From: DATJPD01 sp035506575
GTDB lineage: Bacteria; Pseudomonadota; Alphaproteobacteria; CACIAM-22H2
DNA length: 64,000 bases
Direction of reading: 5' to 3'
NCBI GenBank assembly: GCA_035506575.1
Contig: DATJPD010000036.1
Span: 8,632 to 72,631, forward strand
The translations under genes and the position numbers were made by a program. Of this stretch, positions 1 through 8,650 are shown piece after piece. Every line of letters begins with the position of its first letter. Positions within the stretch are counted from its first letter, which is position 1. The notes under the pieces are model-generated. The model was not told where the DNA came from. It saw only the letters and a list, made by a program, of their open reading frames with translations, and did no database searches.

Positions 1-1041
1 ATGCGCCTCGCGGCAAAGCTCTGGGGTGCCGAGCTCCACTTCCTCATCTTCGCCGGCAATGCAGCATCGCTGTCCTTATTGCAGACCGTGCCCAAGGACA
101 ACGTCTTCACGATCCGCGAGGAGTCGCTGGCCACGGTCGGCACCGACACGGTCCGCTTCCTGGCCTGGGCGCGGCAGCGCCGTATCGACACGGTGTTCGA
201 TTTCGAGCTGTTCTCGCGCTACACGGCGCTCCTGACCGCTCTCTCGGGGGCCGCCAACCGCGTCGGCTTCTACCGCTTCCACAGCGAGGGCCTCTACCGT
301 GGCGAGCTGCTCACCCACCGGGTCGCGTTCAATCCGCATCAGCACATCGCCAAGAACTTCATCGCCTTGGTGCAGGCCGCGGCGAGCCCGGTCGAGGAGG
401 TGCCCTACACGAAGACGCAGATCGGCGATGACGCGATCGCCCTCACGCGCGTGCGCGTCGCCGACGACGCAACGGCTGCGATGCGGAGGCGGGTGGCCGA
501 GCTCGCCCCGGCGTTCGATCCGAACGCGCACCGGCTGGTCCTCATCAATCCCAATGCCAGCGACCTGCTGCCGCAGCGCCGGTGGCCGCCGGCGCATTTC
601 GCCAAGGCGATGCGTACGATCCTCGACCGCTGGCCCGATGTCGTGATCCTGATCACGGGGGCGCCGGGCGATGCGCTGCTCGCCGGCAAGCTCAAGGCGG
701 CGGTCGACGATCCGCGGGTGGTCGACTTCACCGGGCGCACGGCGCTCGCCGAGCTGCCGGCGCTCTACGCCATCTCATCGCTCATGGTGACCAACGATTC
801 GGGCCCCGGGCATTTCGCGGCCATCACGGAGCTTCCGACCATCGTGCTGTTCGGCCCCGAGACGCCGCGCCTGTACGCACCACTCGGCAACGCGCGGGCA
901 CTCACCGCCAATCTCGCCTGCTCGCCCTGCGTGTCGGCGGCGAACCACCGTCGCACCGCCTGCAACGATCCGAAATGCATGGCCGCAATCTCGCCCGAAC
1001 AAGTCTTGGGCGAGGTCACGGCGATTCTCGACCGCCGGTAA
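1..1041 (+). CDS. Glycosyltransferase family 9 (heptosyltransferase-like), 5' end cut by the window
   Basis: The visible 346 residues match the GT9 fold of ADP-heptose:LPS heptosyltransferases: an N-terminal Rossmann-like half, then a sugar-nucleotide half with 'LINPNASDLLPQRRWP' (about 181-196) and the signature 'NDSGPGHFAA' (about 264-273). Family members add heptose or a related sugar to lipopolysaccharide core at the inner face of the membrane. The first base of the window happens to form an ATG, but the first residues lie already inside the N-terminal domain, so the true start is probably upstream. It ends 15 bases before the GST gene. The acceptor cannot be told from sequence. Confidence 0.8.
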   Translation: MRLAAKLWGAELHFLIFAGNAASLSLLQTVPKDNVFTIREESLATVGTDTVRFLAWARQRRIDTVFDFELFSRYTALLTALSGAANRVGFYRFHSEGLYRGELLTHRVAFNPHQHIAKNFIALVQAAASPVEEVPYTKTQIGDDAIALTRVRVADDATAAMRRRVAELAPAFDPNAHRLVLINPNASDLLPQRRWPPAHFAKAMRTILDRWPDVVILITGAPGDALLAGKLKAAVDDPRVVDFTGRTALAELPALYAISSLMVTNDSGPGHFAAITELPTIVLFGPETPRLYAPLGNARALTANLACSPCVSAANHRRTACNDPKCMAAISPEQVLGEVTAILDRR

Positions 1042-1056
1042 ACCATGAGGAAAGCG

Positions 1057-1932
1057 ATGACCGATACGCCTTACACGCCGCCGAAGGTCTGGGTCTGGGA
1101 CAAGCCCGATGGCGGGCGGTACGTCAACACGAACCGGCCGATCGCCGGGCCGACCCATGAGAAGGAGCTGCCGGTCGGCCGCCACCCGCTGCAGCTTTAC
1201 TCGCTCGCGACCCCCAACGGCGTGAAGGTCACCATCATGCTGGAGGAGCTCCTGGCGCTCGGCCACAAGGGTGCGGAATACGACGCGTGGCCGATCAGGA
1301 TCGGCGAAGGCGAGCAGTTCGGCAGCGGCTTCGTCGCCATCAATCCGAATTCCAAGATTCCGGCGTTGCTCGACCGCTCCGAGCCGAAGCCGCTCCGTGT
1401 CTTCGAATCGGGCTCGATCCTCGTCTATCTCGCCGAAAAGTTCGGCGCCTTCCTGCCGACCGGGCGCGCCGCCCGCACGGAATGCCTGTCGTGGCTGTTC
1501 TGGCAGATGGGCAGCACGCCCTATGTCGGCGGCGGCTTCGGCCATTTCTACGCCTACGCGCAGACCAAGATCGAATATGCCATCCACCGCTTCGCCATGG
1601 AGACCAAGCGCCAGCTCGATGTGCTCGACCGGCGCCTGGCGGAGAGCGAATATGTCGCCGGCGACAAATATACGATCGCCGATATCGCGATCTGGCCGTG
1701 GTATGGCGGCCTTGCCCAGTACAACCAATATGGCGGCAGCGAATTCCTGTCGGTGCAGGACTACAAGAATCTGCAGCGCTGGACGACGCAGATCGGCCAA
1801 CGCCCGGCCGTGAAGCGCGGCCGCAAGGTCAATCGCCTGAGCGGCGATCCCGCGGATCAATTGCACGAACGGCACGACGCCAGCGACTTCGACACCAAGA
1901 CGCAGGACAAGCTGACCGCCGCCAAGAGCTGA
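1057..1932 (+). CDS. yghU: Glutathione S-transferase, YghU type (GSH-dependent disulfide-bond oxidoreductase)
   Basis: The protein has about 291 residues, the size of E. coli YghU, with the long YghU-type N-terminal extension ('PPKVWVWDKPDGG'), a thioredoxin-like domain ('QLYSLATPNGVKVTIMLEEL', 'INPNSKIPAL', 'ESGSILVYLAEKFG') and a helical C-terminal domain. YghU proteins bind two glutathiones and reduce disulfides or organic peroxides in the cytoplasm. I chose the ATG at 1057 rather than the in-frame ATG at 1045 because GAGGAAA at 1048-1053 is well placed as its ribosome binding site. It may be co-transcribed with the upstream glycosyltransferase. A GC-rich hairpin follows the stop. Confidence 0.85.
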   Translation: MTDTPYTPPKVWVWDKPDGGRYVNTNRPIAGPTHEKELPVGRHPLQLYSLATPNGVKVTIMLEELLALGHKGAEYDAWPIRIGEGEQFGSGFVAINPNSKIPALLDRSEPKPLRVFESGSILVYLAEKFGAFLPTGRAARTECLSWLFWQMGSTPYVGGGFGHFYAYAQTKIEYAIHRFAMETKRQLDVLDRRLAESEYVAGDKYTIADIAIWPWYGGLAQYNQYGGSEFLSVQDYKNLQRWTTQIGQRPAVKRGRKVNRLSGDPADQLHERHDASDFDTKTQDKLTAAKS

Positions 1933-1945
1933 AGCCTCACAGGCC

Positions 1946-1973
1946 GGGTCCGCCGCGCCGCCGCGGCGGACCC
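1946..1973. terminator. GC-rich hairpin between converging genes
   Basis: Twelve-base arms (1946-1957 and 1962-1973) pair perfectly around a CCGC loop. It lies 13 bases after the GST stop and 24 bases before the end of the leftward gene, so it can act as a bidirectional terminator. There is no long T-run on either side. Confidence 0.6.
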
Positions 1974-1997
1974 GCCCCCGTGTCTTGTCTCAGCCGA

Positions 1998-4136
1998 TCA
2001 GTCCGCGATCGGGTTGGGGCGCACCTGGATGTGGACCGCGAGCGGCCTCGCCCCCTTGCCGAGCTCGTTCAGCCACGGCGTGCGGTCGCCGCTGGCACTC
2101 CACAGGCCGCGGCCCTTCCAGCCGGCGTTCGGATCGTCGATGCGCGCGTCCAGGCCCTTGGCGTAGAAGCCCATCGGGTAGGGGATGCGCATCAGGATCA
2201 TCTTGCCGTCCTTGAGGGCCACGAACCCGTCTTCCAGGTTGGCGGTGGAGATCGGCACGTCCTTGCCGAGCCCGACTGCGTCATGCTGGTCGACCCAGGT
2301 GTAGTAGCTCGCCTCCGCACTCGAGTTCGGGAACGCGTCGAACCCGGGGCCCGGGTATTTGTACATCGCGAAGCCCTCGGGGCAGTGGTCGCCCGTGGCC
2401 TTCGGCCCGTTGAGCGGCGCTTTGCACTTGCTGCGGTCGAAGCTGATCAGGCTGCCGTTCGACGCCGAGCCCCACACCACGCCGTTGGAGTCGATGTCGC
2501 CGCCGCGCACGCCGATCGCCTCTTTCGGCAGCTCGAAGAACTCGCTCAGCTTGGTCTTGGGATCGAAGCGCAGGAAGCCCGGCCGGCCGCCGAACGTGCC
2601 GGACGTGTACCAGATCGAGCCGTCCTTCGGATTGGGCATCACGGCATACGGCCCGGAGCCGGTGTTGATCCGCATGTCCTTGCCCGCCTCCGGCTTGCCG
2701 GGCTCGGTGAACTCGTCGAGCTTGCCATTGCCGTTGAGGTCGAGCACGAACGGCGCCCAGCCCACGGCCTTCTGCGCATCGTGGGTCTCGTCCCAGACCT
2801 TGGTGTCGATCCAGCCCGCCACCTGCCCGGTGCCCGACGTCCACAAGGTGTTGTCGGCATCGAACCCGAACTCAGGATGATGGGTGGTGAAGCAGGTCTC
2901 GATGTTCGAGTACTGCATGGTCTTGGTGTCGAGCACCGCGATCTGGCGTTCGGATTTGTCGAGCGGGAACACCTTGGCGTAGGGATTGTCGGAGCCCTTC
3001 TTGCACCACGCCGGATTGTCCATGCCGCGGTTGGTCGCCGTGAGCCACAGGCGGCCCTGCCCGTCGAACATCGAGTTGTGGTTGTTGGCCTTGGTGTCCC
3101 ACAGCGCACGATCCCCCCAATAGGCCGAGGGCTGCAGCGGCGTCATCGCACCGGCATGTCCCGGCCCGAGCGCCACCGGTGCCTCAGGCGGCGTCGGCAG
3201 CTTGAAGAACGACACTTCGTTCGTCTTCGGATCGAGGATCGGGATGTTGTCGGTCGAATATTCGGTCGAGCCGTAGAGCTTGCCGCCCGCGTTGACCGTC
3301 GGGTTGCGCTTGTCCGATGAGATCAGGTCATGCAGGTATTTGTCGGGGGTCGACCATTCCCACGCCGTGATCACGATGTTGCGCTCGACCCCGGTGGGCC
3401 GCGACGGCTTGTGCTTAGGCAGCTCGCCCTTGCCGACGCGGTCGGTCCAGTCGCCGAGATATTTGTAGGGCACGCCGCCGAGCTCGCCCGCGAGGCGGTT
3501 GGTCATCAGGTCGCCGGCCTGCCCCGACTGGGTGCGGCGCTGCCACGCCTCGGCCCCCGATTCGAAGTGGCCGAACTGCGCCGGGATGGTGCGCGTCGAT
3601 TCCTGGCCGAGCTGATGGCAGCCCACGCAGTCGGTGTTGTTCATCCGCTGCCGCCACTTCGCGAGCGAGACGCCTTCCGGCAGCTCGGAGGCGGGCGGGA
3701 TCTTCATCATGGTGAACCAGTAGAGCGCCGGATAGTAATGCGCGGCCTCGGCCGCGTTCGGCGCCGGCACCGCCGCGAGGTTCAGGATCTGCCCGGGCTT
3801 GGCGCGCATCTTGGCCGAATCGACGAGGCCATAGCCGCGCACCCAGACGTGATAGTTCGCCTCCGGCAGGTCGGGGATGAGATAGCGGCCCTGGTCGTCG
3901 GTGACCACGATCTTGATGTAGCGCGTCGGAAGATCGGTGGTCTCGGCGATCACCCATACGCCGGCTTCGGGGCCTTTCGGCCCGCTCACCACGCCGCCGA
4001 TATCGTCGGCATCGATGGCCGGCGCCTTCGCAGGCTGGGCCTGGGCCGGCTGCGGCGAGGCCGCCAGCATGGCGCCGGACAAGACGGCAAGGCCGATGGC
4101 AGCCACGGTCGAAAACAAAGCTTGGCGGATGGTCAT
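1998..4136 (-). CDS. Secreted heme-c protein with carboxypeptidase-regulatory-like domain and beta-propeller (Vgb-like)
   Basis: 712 residues. A signal peptide (about 1-34, hydrophobic core and AQA cleavage-like end) is followed by a transthyretin/carboxypeptidase-regulatory-like domain (about 45-115, 'DQGRYLIPDLPEANYHVWVRG'-like pattern), a single c-type heme motif C170-V-G-C173-H174, and then repeated strands typical of the virginiamycin-B-lyase/streptogramin-lyase beta-propeller. D466 to F476 reads as a calcium-binding EF-hand-like loop (DLNGNGKLDEF). It should be periplasmic. The strong ribosome binding site GGGAGGA precedes the ATG. Related proteins occur near quinoprotein or C1 oxidation systems in other bacteria, but no such genes are nearby, so the electron partner and substrate are unknown. 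Confidence 0.7.
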   Translation of the reverse strand: MTIRQALFSTVAAIGLAVLSGAMLAASPQPAQAQPAKAPAIDADDIGGVVSGPKGPEAGVWVIAETTDLPTRYIKIVVTDDQGRYLIPDLPEANYHVWVRGYGLVDSAKMRAKPGQILNLAAVPAPNAAEAAHYYPALYWFTMMKIPPASELPEGVSLAKWRQRMNNTDCVGCHQLGQESTRTIPAQFGHFESGAEAWQRRTQSGQAGDLMTNRLAGELGGVPYKYLGDWTDRVGKGELPKHKPSRPTGVERNIVITAWEWSTPDKYLHDLISSDKRNPTVNAGGKLYGSTEYSTDNIPILDPKTNEVSFFKLPTPPEAPVALGPGHAGAMTPLQPSAYWGDRALWDTKANNHNSMFDGQGRLWLTATNRGMDNPAWCKKGSDNPYAKVFPLDKSERQIAVLDTKTMQYSNIETCFTTHHPEFGFDADNTLWTSGTGQVAGWIDTKVWDETHDAQKAVGWAPFVLDLNGNGKLDEFTEPGKPEAGKDMRINTGSGPYAVMPNPKDGSIWYTSGTFGGRPGFLRFDPKTKLSEFFELPKEAIGVRGGDIDSNGVVWGSASNGSLISFDRSKCKAPLNGPKATGDHCPEGFAMYKYPGPGFDAFPNSSAEASYYTWVDQHDAVGLGKDVPISTANLEDGFVALKDGKMILMRIPYPMGFYAKGLDARIDDPNAGWKGRGLWSASGDRTPWLNELGKGARPLAVHIQVRPNPIAD

Positions 4137-4307
4137 TGGTGTCCTCCCGAAAGCGGGCTTGGCGCCCTTATCTCCATAGTCGTAGCAAAAAAGTCCAACG
4201 GTGGGTACAGGCCGGAGCGAAAAAAGAGGGCCTCGCCGCCTGGCGTCAAGCCCATAGCGGCTCGCCGGAGCGCTTCGCAGCTAAGATTTGGAGGAAACGG
4301 CACCGCC

Positions 4308-5147
4308 TCAATTGGTGGTCTGGGCTTCGGCGCCCGTGGCAAGGTCGAGCAGCTCTGACGTGATCTCGCTCTGGCGCGCCTGGCGAGCGCTTTGCCGCAG
4401 CTCGTCCAGCTTCTTGCCGACATTGTCATGCGCCGCATCCATGGTGGAAAACCGGGCCGCATTCTCGGTCGCGATCGACTCAATCGCGGCTTCGGTCAGC
4501 AACGCAAACACGTATTCGGAAATCAGGGTCTCGACGAGCACCGCCGGTTTCAGATTGTGCAGGGGAGCTTGGGCGGCCTGCGCCAGCTTGGGATCGGCGG
4601 GCAATACCTGCCGCCGTTCGATCCTTGGCGCGCCCGTGTGGTGTGCGGCGGCATAGATCGTCTCGATCCGGTCGATCTCTCCGCGCGCAATACGCCGGTA
4701 GAGCTCGGCCGAGAGACGACGGATCGTGTCGATCGTCGCGGGGGTGCGTGTCGGCGCCGGCGAGGTCCAGCTCGGCGAGAGACCGCGCTCAAGCGCCTGG
4801 GCGGCGCCCCGGCTTCCGACGATGAGCAGGACATCACGCGGCGTGAGGCTTTGACAGGCCGTATCGATCAGGCGCTCATTAAAGCCGCCGACGAAGCCGT
4901 GCTCGGCCAGGAACAACACGATGGCCCGCCGCGCCCGCCCTGGGTTGCCGCGGGGTGGCTCCGCTCGCGCCAGTAGAAGCGCCTCGCCGATCGCCGCCGC
5001 CATGACATCTGCGTAGCTTCGCACGCCGGGCAATGCGCGTTGGGCTTCCTGCCGGCGCATGCCGGCGAGAGATCGCATGGCGCCGACGACGTCGAGCAGC
5101 TCCGCCATGCTCCCGATATGAGCCTCGATCTCGGCAAGACGCGTCAC
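4308..5147 (-). CDS. atpG: N-ATPase gamma subunit
   Basis: 279 residues. The central-stalk gamma subunit turns inside the alpha/beta hexamer. N- and C-terminal coiled-coil helices are visible ('EIEAHIGSMAELLDVVGAMR' and 'AHDNVGKKLDELRQSARQAR'), with the C-terminal 'SEITSELLDLATGAEA' that inserts in the hexamer. It is divergent from ordinary F-type gamma but keeps the expected length. It is the last gene of the atpDCQRBEFAG operon; its ATG overlaps the atpA stop by four bases, so translation is probably coupled. Confidence 0.9.
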   Translation of the reverse strand: MTRLAEIEAHIGSMAELLDVVGAMRSLAGMRRQEAQRALPGVRSYADVMAAAIGEALLLARAEPPRGNPGRARRAIVLFLAEHGFVGGFNERLIDTACQSLTPRDVLLIVGSRGAAQALERGLSPSWTSPAPTRTPATIDTIRRLSAELYRRIARGEIDRIETIYAAAHHTGAPRIERRQVLPADPKLAQAAQAPLHNLKPAVLVETLISEYVFALLTEAAIESIATENAARFSTMDAAHDNVGKKLDELRQSARQARQSEITSELLDLATGAEAQTTN

Positions 5148-6697
5148 GGGCGGCGCTCCGGTGGTCCGCCTTCCGACCCGACGACCGAATTCGCCAGCGC
5201 CCGGAGACTCTCCTTGAGTCGCGCGCGCAGATCTATCGATAGCGCTTTCGCGACGTCGCTCAACGCCGCCACGTCAGGGCAGTGCTCGACCAGCCAGCCG
5301 TGGAGGCGCTCACGAAATACCTCTATTCGATCCAGCGGGAGCGGATCGAGGATCCCTTCGCCGACCGCAAACAGGAGCGCCACCTGCTCGCCCAGGCTGA
5401 GCGGCGCGAACTGAGGCTGGGCGAGCACGGCTCGGATGCGGCGGCCATGCTCGATGGTCTTCCGTGTCCGCTCATCGACCATGGTGCCGAACCGCGTGAA
5501 GACCTCCAGCTCGAGAAACTGCGCGTATTCGAGCCGCAGGCTTTCGGCGACGGCTTTCAGCGCTGGAGCCTGGGTCTTGCCGCCCACCCGGGATACGCTG
5601 CGGCCGACGTCCACCGCCGGCTTCTGGTCTTCGTAGAACAGGCGCGGGTCCAAGTAGATCTGGCCGTCTGTGATCGAGATCAGATTGGTCGGGATATAAG
5701 CGCTGATGTTTCCGGCTTGCGTCTCGGCGACGGCTAGTGCCGTCAACGAGCCGCCGCCCCGCTCCGGCGAGAGCTTGGCCGCGCGCTCCAACAGTCGCGA
5801 ATGGATGTAGAAGATGTCGCCTGGATAGGCTTCGCGTCCCGGCGGCCGGCGCAGCAACAAAGAAAGTTGACGGTAAGCGGCAGCGTGCTTGCTCAAGTCG
5901 TCGATGACGAGCAAAACATCTCGTCCCTTCGCCATGAAGTATTCCGCCATGGTGCAGGCGGCATAAGGCACGATCCATTGCAGGCCGGGCGCCGCGTTCG
6001 CCTCGCCGATGACGAAGAGGCACCGGTCCAGCGCGCCATAGCGCCGGATCGCCTCGATGACTTGCGCCACGGATGAGGCCTTTTGGCCGACCGCGGCGTA
6101 GACGCAGATGACGTCGCTTGAACGCTGGTTGATCATTGCGTCGACGGCGACGGCGGTCTTGCCGGTGCCCCGGTCGCCGATGATGAGCTCGCGCTGGCCG
6201 CGACCCAGCGGGATCATGGCGTCGACGACCATCAAACCCGTCGCCAGGGGTCGCGTGATAAGCGCGCGATCGACGATCGCCGGCGCCGGCTGCTCGACCG
6301 GTGCCGACGTTTCGCTCACCGGCGGTTTGCCGCCGTCCAGGGGCGACCCAAGACCGTCCACGACCCGGCCGAGAAGCGCGTCGCCGACTGGAACGCGCGC
6401 CACCTCGCCGGTGCCGCGCACGACGCTTCCCGCCGAGATCTGCGCGGCATCGCCGAGAATCACGCAGCCGATCGCATCTTCGCGCAGGTCAACGGCAAGC
6501 CCCTGCACCCCGCCCTCGAACGTCAGCAGCTCATCCAGCCTTGTGTCAGGCAGGCCCGTGACCGTGGCGACGCCATCTCCCGCCTGGATGACCCTACCGA
6601 TGTGCTCCAGCTGCGGCTCGAGGGGCAGCGCGCGTATGCGGCCCCGGCTGCGGGTAGACCATTGCCGCAGATCTTCAGCGAGCGTCGTCATCGGCAT
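5144..6697 (-). CDS. atpA: N-ATPase alpha subunit
   Basis: 517 residues, the usual length of the non-catalytic nucleotide-binding alpha subunit. The Walker A motif GDRGTGKT is at 174-181; 'VLLVIDDLSKHA' is the Walker B region, and 'VDVGRSVSRVGGKTQ' contains the conserved arginine reaching the catalytic site. A second ATG two codons downstream (6691) could also be the start. The 5' end overlaps the atpF 3' end by 17-23 bases depending on start choice, and the 3' end overlaps atpG by four. Sequence is clearly alpha-type but distant from housekeeping AtpA, as expected of the N-ATPase branch. Confidence 0.95.
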   Translation of the reverse strand: MPMTTLAEDLRQWSTRSRGRIRALPLEPQLEHIGRVIQAGDGVATVTGLPDTRLDELLTFEGGVQGLAVDLREDAIGCVILGDAAQISAGSVVRGTGEVARVPVGDALLGRVVDGLGSPLDGGKPPVSETSAPVEQPAPAIVDRALITRPLATGLMVVDAMIPLGRGQRELIIGDRGTGKTAVAVDAMINQRSSDVICVYAAVGQKASSVAQVIEAIRRYGALDRCLFVIGEANAAPGLQWIVPYAACTMAEYFMAKGRDVLLVIDDLSKHAAAYRQLSLLLRRPPGREAYPGDIFYIHSRLLERAAKLSPERGGGSLTALAVAETQAGNISAYIPTNLISITDGQIYLDPRLFYEDQKPAVDVGRSVSRVGGKTQAPALKAVAESLRLEYAQFLELEVFTRFGTMVDERTRKTIEHGRRIRAVLAQPQFAPLSLGEQVALLFAVGEGILDPLPLDRIEVFRERLHGWLVEHCPDVAALSDVAKALSIDLRARLKESLRALANSVVGSEGGPPERRP

Positions 6698-7430
6698 TGA
6701 CCTCTGCTCGCATGTCAGCCAAGGCGCTTTGCCAAGAAAAACGCAGGACCGTGGTCGGGAAATGGAGCTCGGCGCCGGCGACGAGCGCCGGGTCTATGTC
6801 GAACGTCGCCTCGACACCGTCGCCCAGCGCTCGCCGAAGACGTGAACACCATTCGGTCTTCGTGGGATCCGGCAGGTTTGTGGCCGTGACCACCCGAAGA
6901 CCGCCCCCCGACGCCGATCCGTCCCTGAGCTCGCCGCGCTCCGCAGGGCTCAGGCCAGCCAGGTGTCGCTCGATATGTTCGAGCCAGGCTTCGGCGCGCA
7001 GCTCGGTCGGCACCTCGGAAAGAAGGCGCTGGGCGATTTCGACGCCGAGATCGAGCGCGGCATTGCGCGTCTCTGCCCGGGCCTGGACGCGCTCGTCGGC
7101 GATTGTCTGGCGTGCCGCTTCAATCAGCGTGGCCGCCTCTTGCCGGGCTTTGGCGCGCCGGTCTTCGGCGAACCGCTCCGCCTGCGCTGCGGCCTCCTTC
7201 AAGGCCTGCTCGCGTTCTTTGGCCAGGCCGGCCCGCTCGGCCTCGATACGCTGGAGCTCCGCCCTGGCCTTGGTTTCGGCTGCCGTGGCGCCGGCGTACT
7301 GCTTGTCCACATCGGCGCGCCGCTCGTCGATCAGCCGCAACACCGGCTTGTAGAGGAATCTGTGCAGGAGCCAAGCGAGGACGGCGAAATTGACCGTCTG
7401 CAGTACCAGTGTGGACCAGTCGAACGTCAT
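6675..7430 (-). CDS. atpF: N-ATPase b subunit with a delta-like C-terminal extension
   Basis: 251 residues, about 90 longer than a typical b subunit. Residues 8-24 form the single membrane helix, followed by the charged dimerising helix rich in Ala, Glu and Arg (about 30-150). The last about 85 residues ('LRVVTATNLPDPTKTEW...' and 'FDIDPALVAGAELHFPTTVL') resemble the C-terminal domain of the F1 delta subunit, which otherwise has no gene in this operon. I chose the ATG at 7430, directly after the atpE stop; an upstream ATG at 7457 would lie inside atpE. The fusion would replace the missing delta subunit as peripheral stalk cap (inference). Confidence 0.9.
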   Translation of the reverse strand: MTFDWSTLVLQTVNFAVLAWLLHRFLYKPVLRLIDERRADVDKQYAGATAAETKARAELQRIEAERAGLAKEREQALKEAAAQAERFAEDRRAKARQEAATLIEAARQTIADERVQARAETRNAALDLGVEIAQRLLSEVPTELRAEAWLEHIERHLAGLSPAERGELRDGSASGGGLRVVTATNLPDPTKTEWCSRLRRALGDGVEATFDIDPALVAGAELHFPTTVLRFSWQSALADMRAEVNADDDAR

Positions 7431-7431
7431 T

Positions 7432-7677
7432 TCAGCCGGCAGCGTATGGATTGGCAAAGAGGAGAAGAAGCGCCACCACCAGGCAGTAGATCGCCATGGT
7501 CTCGATCATGGCGAGGCCGACGAAGAGGGTGCGCGAGATCGTGCCGCCGGCCTCCGGCTGCCGGGCGATGGCATCCATGGCAGCGGCGATCGATCGGCCC
7601 TCGGCGAGAGCCGGACCGATCGAGCCGATCGACACGGCCACGGCCGCGGCGATGATGCTGATGACCTTGATATCCAT
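7432..7677 (-). CDS. atpE: N-ATPase c subunit (rotor ring)
   Basis: 81 residues forming a two-helix hairpin with the polar loop 'ARQPEA'. The ion site shows E26 in helix 1 (position of Gln32 in the Na+-dependent Ilyobacter/Propionigenium ring), and E59, T60 and Y64 in helix 2 (positions 65, 66 and 70). M57 and M61 stand where Na+ rings have Val63 and Thr67. Two carboxylates per site is typical of N-ATPases. The ribosome binding site AGGAGGT (7681-7687) is the strongest in the operon, as expected for a subunit needed in ten or more copies. Confidence 0.95.
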   Translation of the reverse strand: MDIKVISIIAAAVAVSIGSIGPALAEGRSIAAAMDAIARQPEAGGTISRTLFVGLAMIETMAIYCLVVALLLLFANPYAAG

Positions 7678-7694
7678 GGGACCTCCTGGTTTCT

Positions 7695-8366
7695 CTAGCC
7701 TCGTTCGCCGGAGCCGACGGCGGCGCCGATGAAGACGGTGGCGAGCACGGTGAAGATGTAGGCTTGCACGAGCCCGACCAGCACCTCGAGCACCATCAGC
7801 GGGATGGGCACGAACAGACCGGCGAGGGCGACCACGAGCGCGATGATGAACTCACCGCTCATGACATTGCCGAAGAGGCGGACCATGAGCGAGAAGGTGC
7901 GGGTGATTTCGGAGATCACGTTGAGCGGCAGCATGACGAGCTTCGGCTTGGCGAAGCTGGCCAGGTAGCCCACTACGCCGTGGGCGCGCACGCCGAAATA
8001 ATGCACGGACGCGAAGACGATGAGCGCCAGCGCCGCCGGCGTTTCGATCTTGCTGGTCGGCGCTTCGACGCCCGGAAGGACGCCTGACAGGTTCGCGACC
8101 ACCAGGAAAATGAACAACGTGCCGAGCACCGGCAGGAATGGCCGCGCGTCCTTGCGAATTACCTCGCCGATCTGCTGCATCAGACCGGCCACGATCAGCT
8201 CGACGGCGGCTTGGCGCCGGGTCGGTTGCAAGGCCAGGCGACGTGTCGCCAGCCGGGACCCGACGGCGAGGACCAGCATGATGACCCAGGTGGTAACGAC
8301 CGGGCGCGTGATGGCGACCGGGCCGATATGGAACAGGACAAGGCTCGACAGGGGTGAGGGATGCAT
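7695..8366 (-). CDS. atpB: N-ATPase a subunit (ion channel stator)
   Basis: 223 residues with about five membrane helices. The essential stator arginine is R163 in 'LMVRLFGNVMSGE', matching Arg210 of E. coli subunit a, next to the conserved RLFGN signature. It forms the ion half-channels that load and unload the c ring. The ATG at 8366 overlaps the atpR stop as TGATG. It is shorter than many F-type a subunits, as usual for the N-type. Confidence 0.95.
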   Translation of the reverse strand: MHPSPLSSLVLFHIGPVAITRPVVTTWVIMLVLAVGSRLATRRLALQPTRRQAAVELIVAGLMQQIGEVIRKDARPFLPVLGTLFIFLVVANLSGVLPGVEAPTSKIETPAALALIVFASVHYFGVRAHGVVGYLASFAKPKLVMLPLNVISEITRTFSLMVRLFGNVMSGEFIIALVVALAGLFVPIPLMVLEVLVGLVQAYIFTVLATVFIGAAVGSGERG

Positions 8367-8650
8367 CAGGCGATCCTGCGGCCGAGCCCGAGCGCGATCA
8401 GCCGCGCGGTGAGGACTCCGGCGAATGCGGCAAGAAGGTCCGGCGCGCCGAAGCGGACGGCCACGCCGAGCAGCGTCACCGCACCGGCGATCCGGCCCAG
8501 GGTGAGCGCCACCGGAGCAATCCAGGGCGATCCGCCGACCAGGAGGGCGACCGTTCGCCACAGGGCGGCGAAATAAGCGAGTCCGAGGACGAAGCCGGCG
8601 GCCGCAAAGGCGGCGATTGAGGCGTTGGCGGGGGACAGGAAGGATGTCAT
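8366..8650 (-). CDS. atpR: N-ATPase subunit AtpR
   Basis: 94 residues with three predicted membrane helices carrying buried arginines ('FAALWRTVALL', 'LTLGRIAGAVTLL', 'LTARLIALGLGRRIA'). AtpR is found only in N-ATPase operons and has been proposed to help assemble the c ring. The start at 8650 forms an ATGA overlap with atpQ. Position between atpQ and atpB matches the invariant atpDCQRBEFAG order exactly. Confidence 0.85.
   Translation of the reverse strand: MTSFLSPANASIAAFAAAGFVLGLAYFAALWRTVALLVGGSPWIAPVALTLGRIAGAVTLLGVAVRFGAPDLLAAFAGVLTARLIALGLGRRIA

Noticed and set aside
1287..3320. A 677-codon open frame on the plus strand
   Set aside because: It lies across the GST gene and opposite the heme-c gene; its sequence is arginine-rich without domains, a frame shadow of GC-rich coding DNA.
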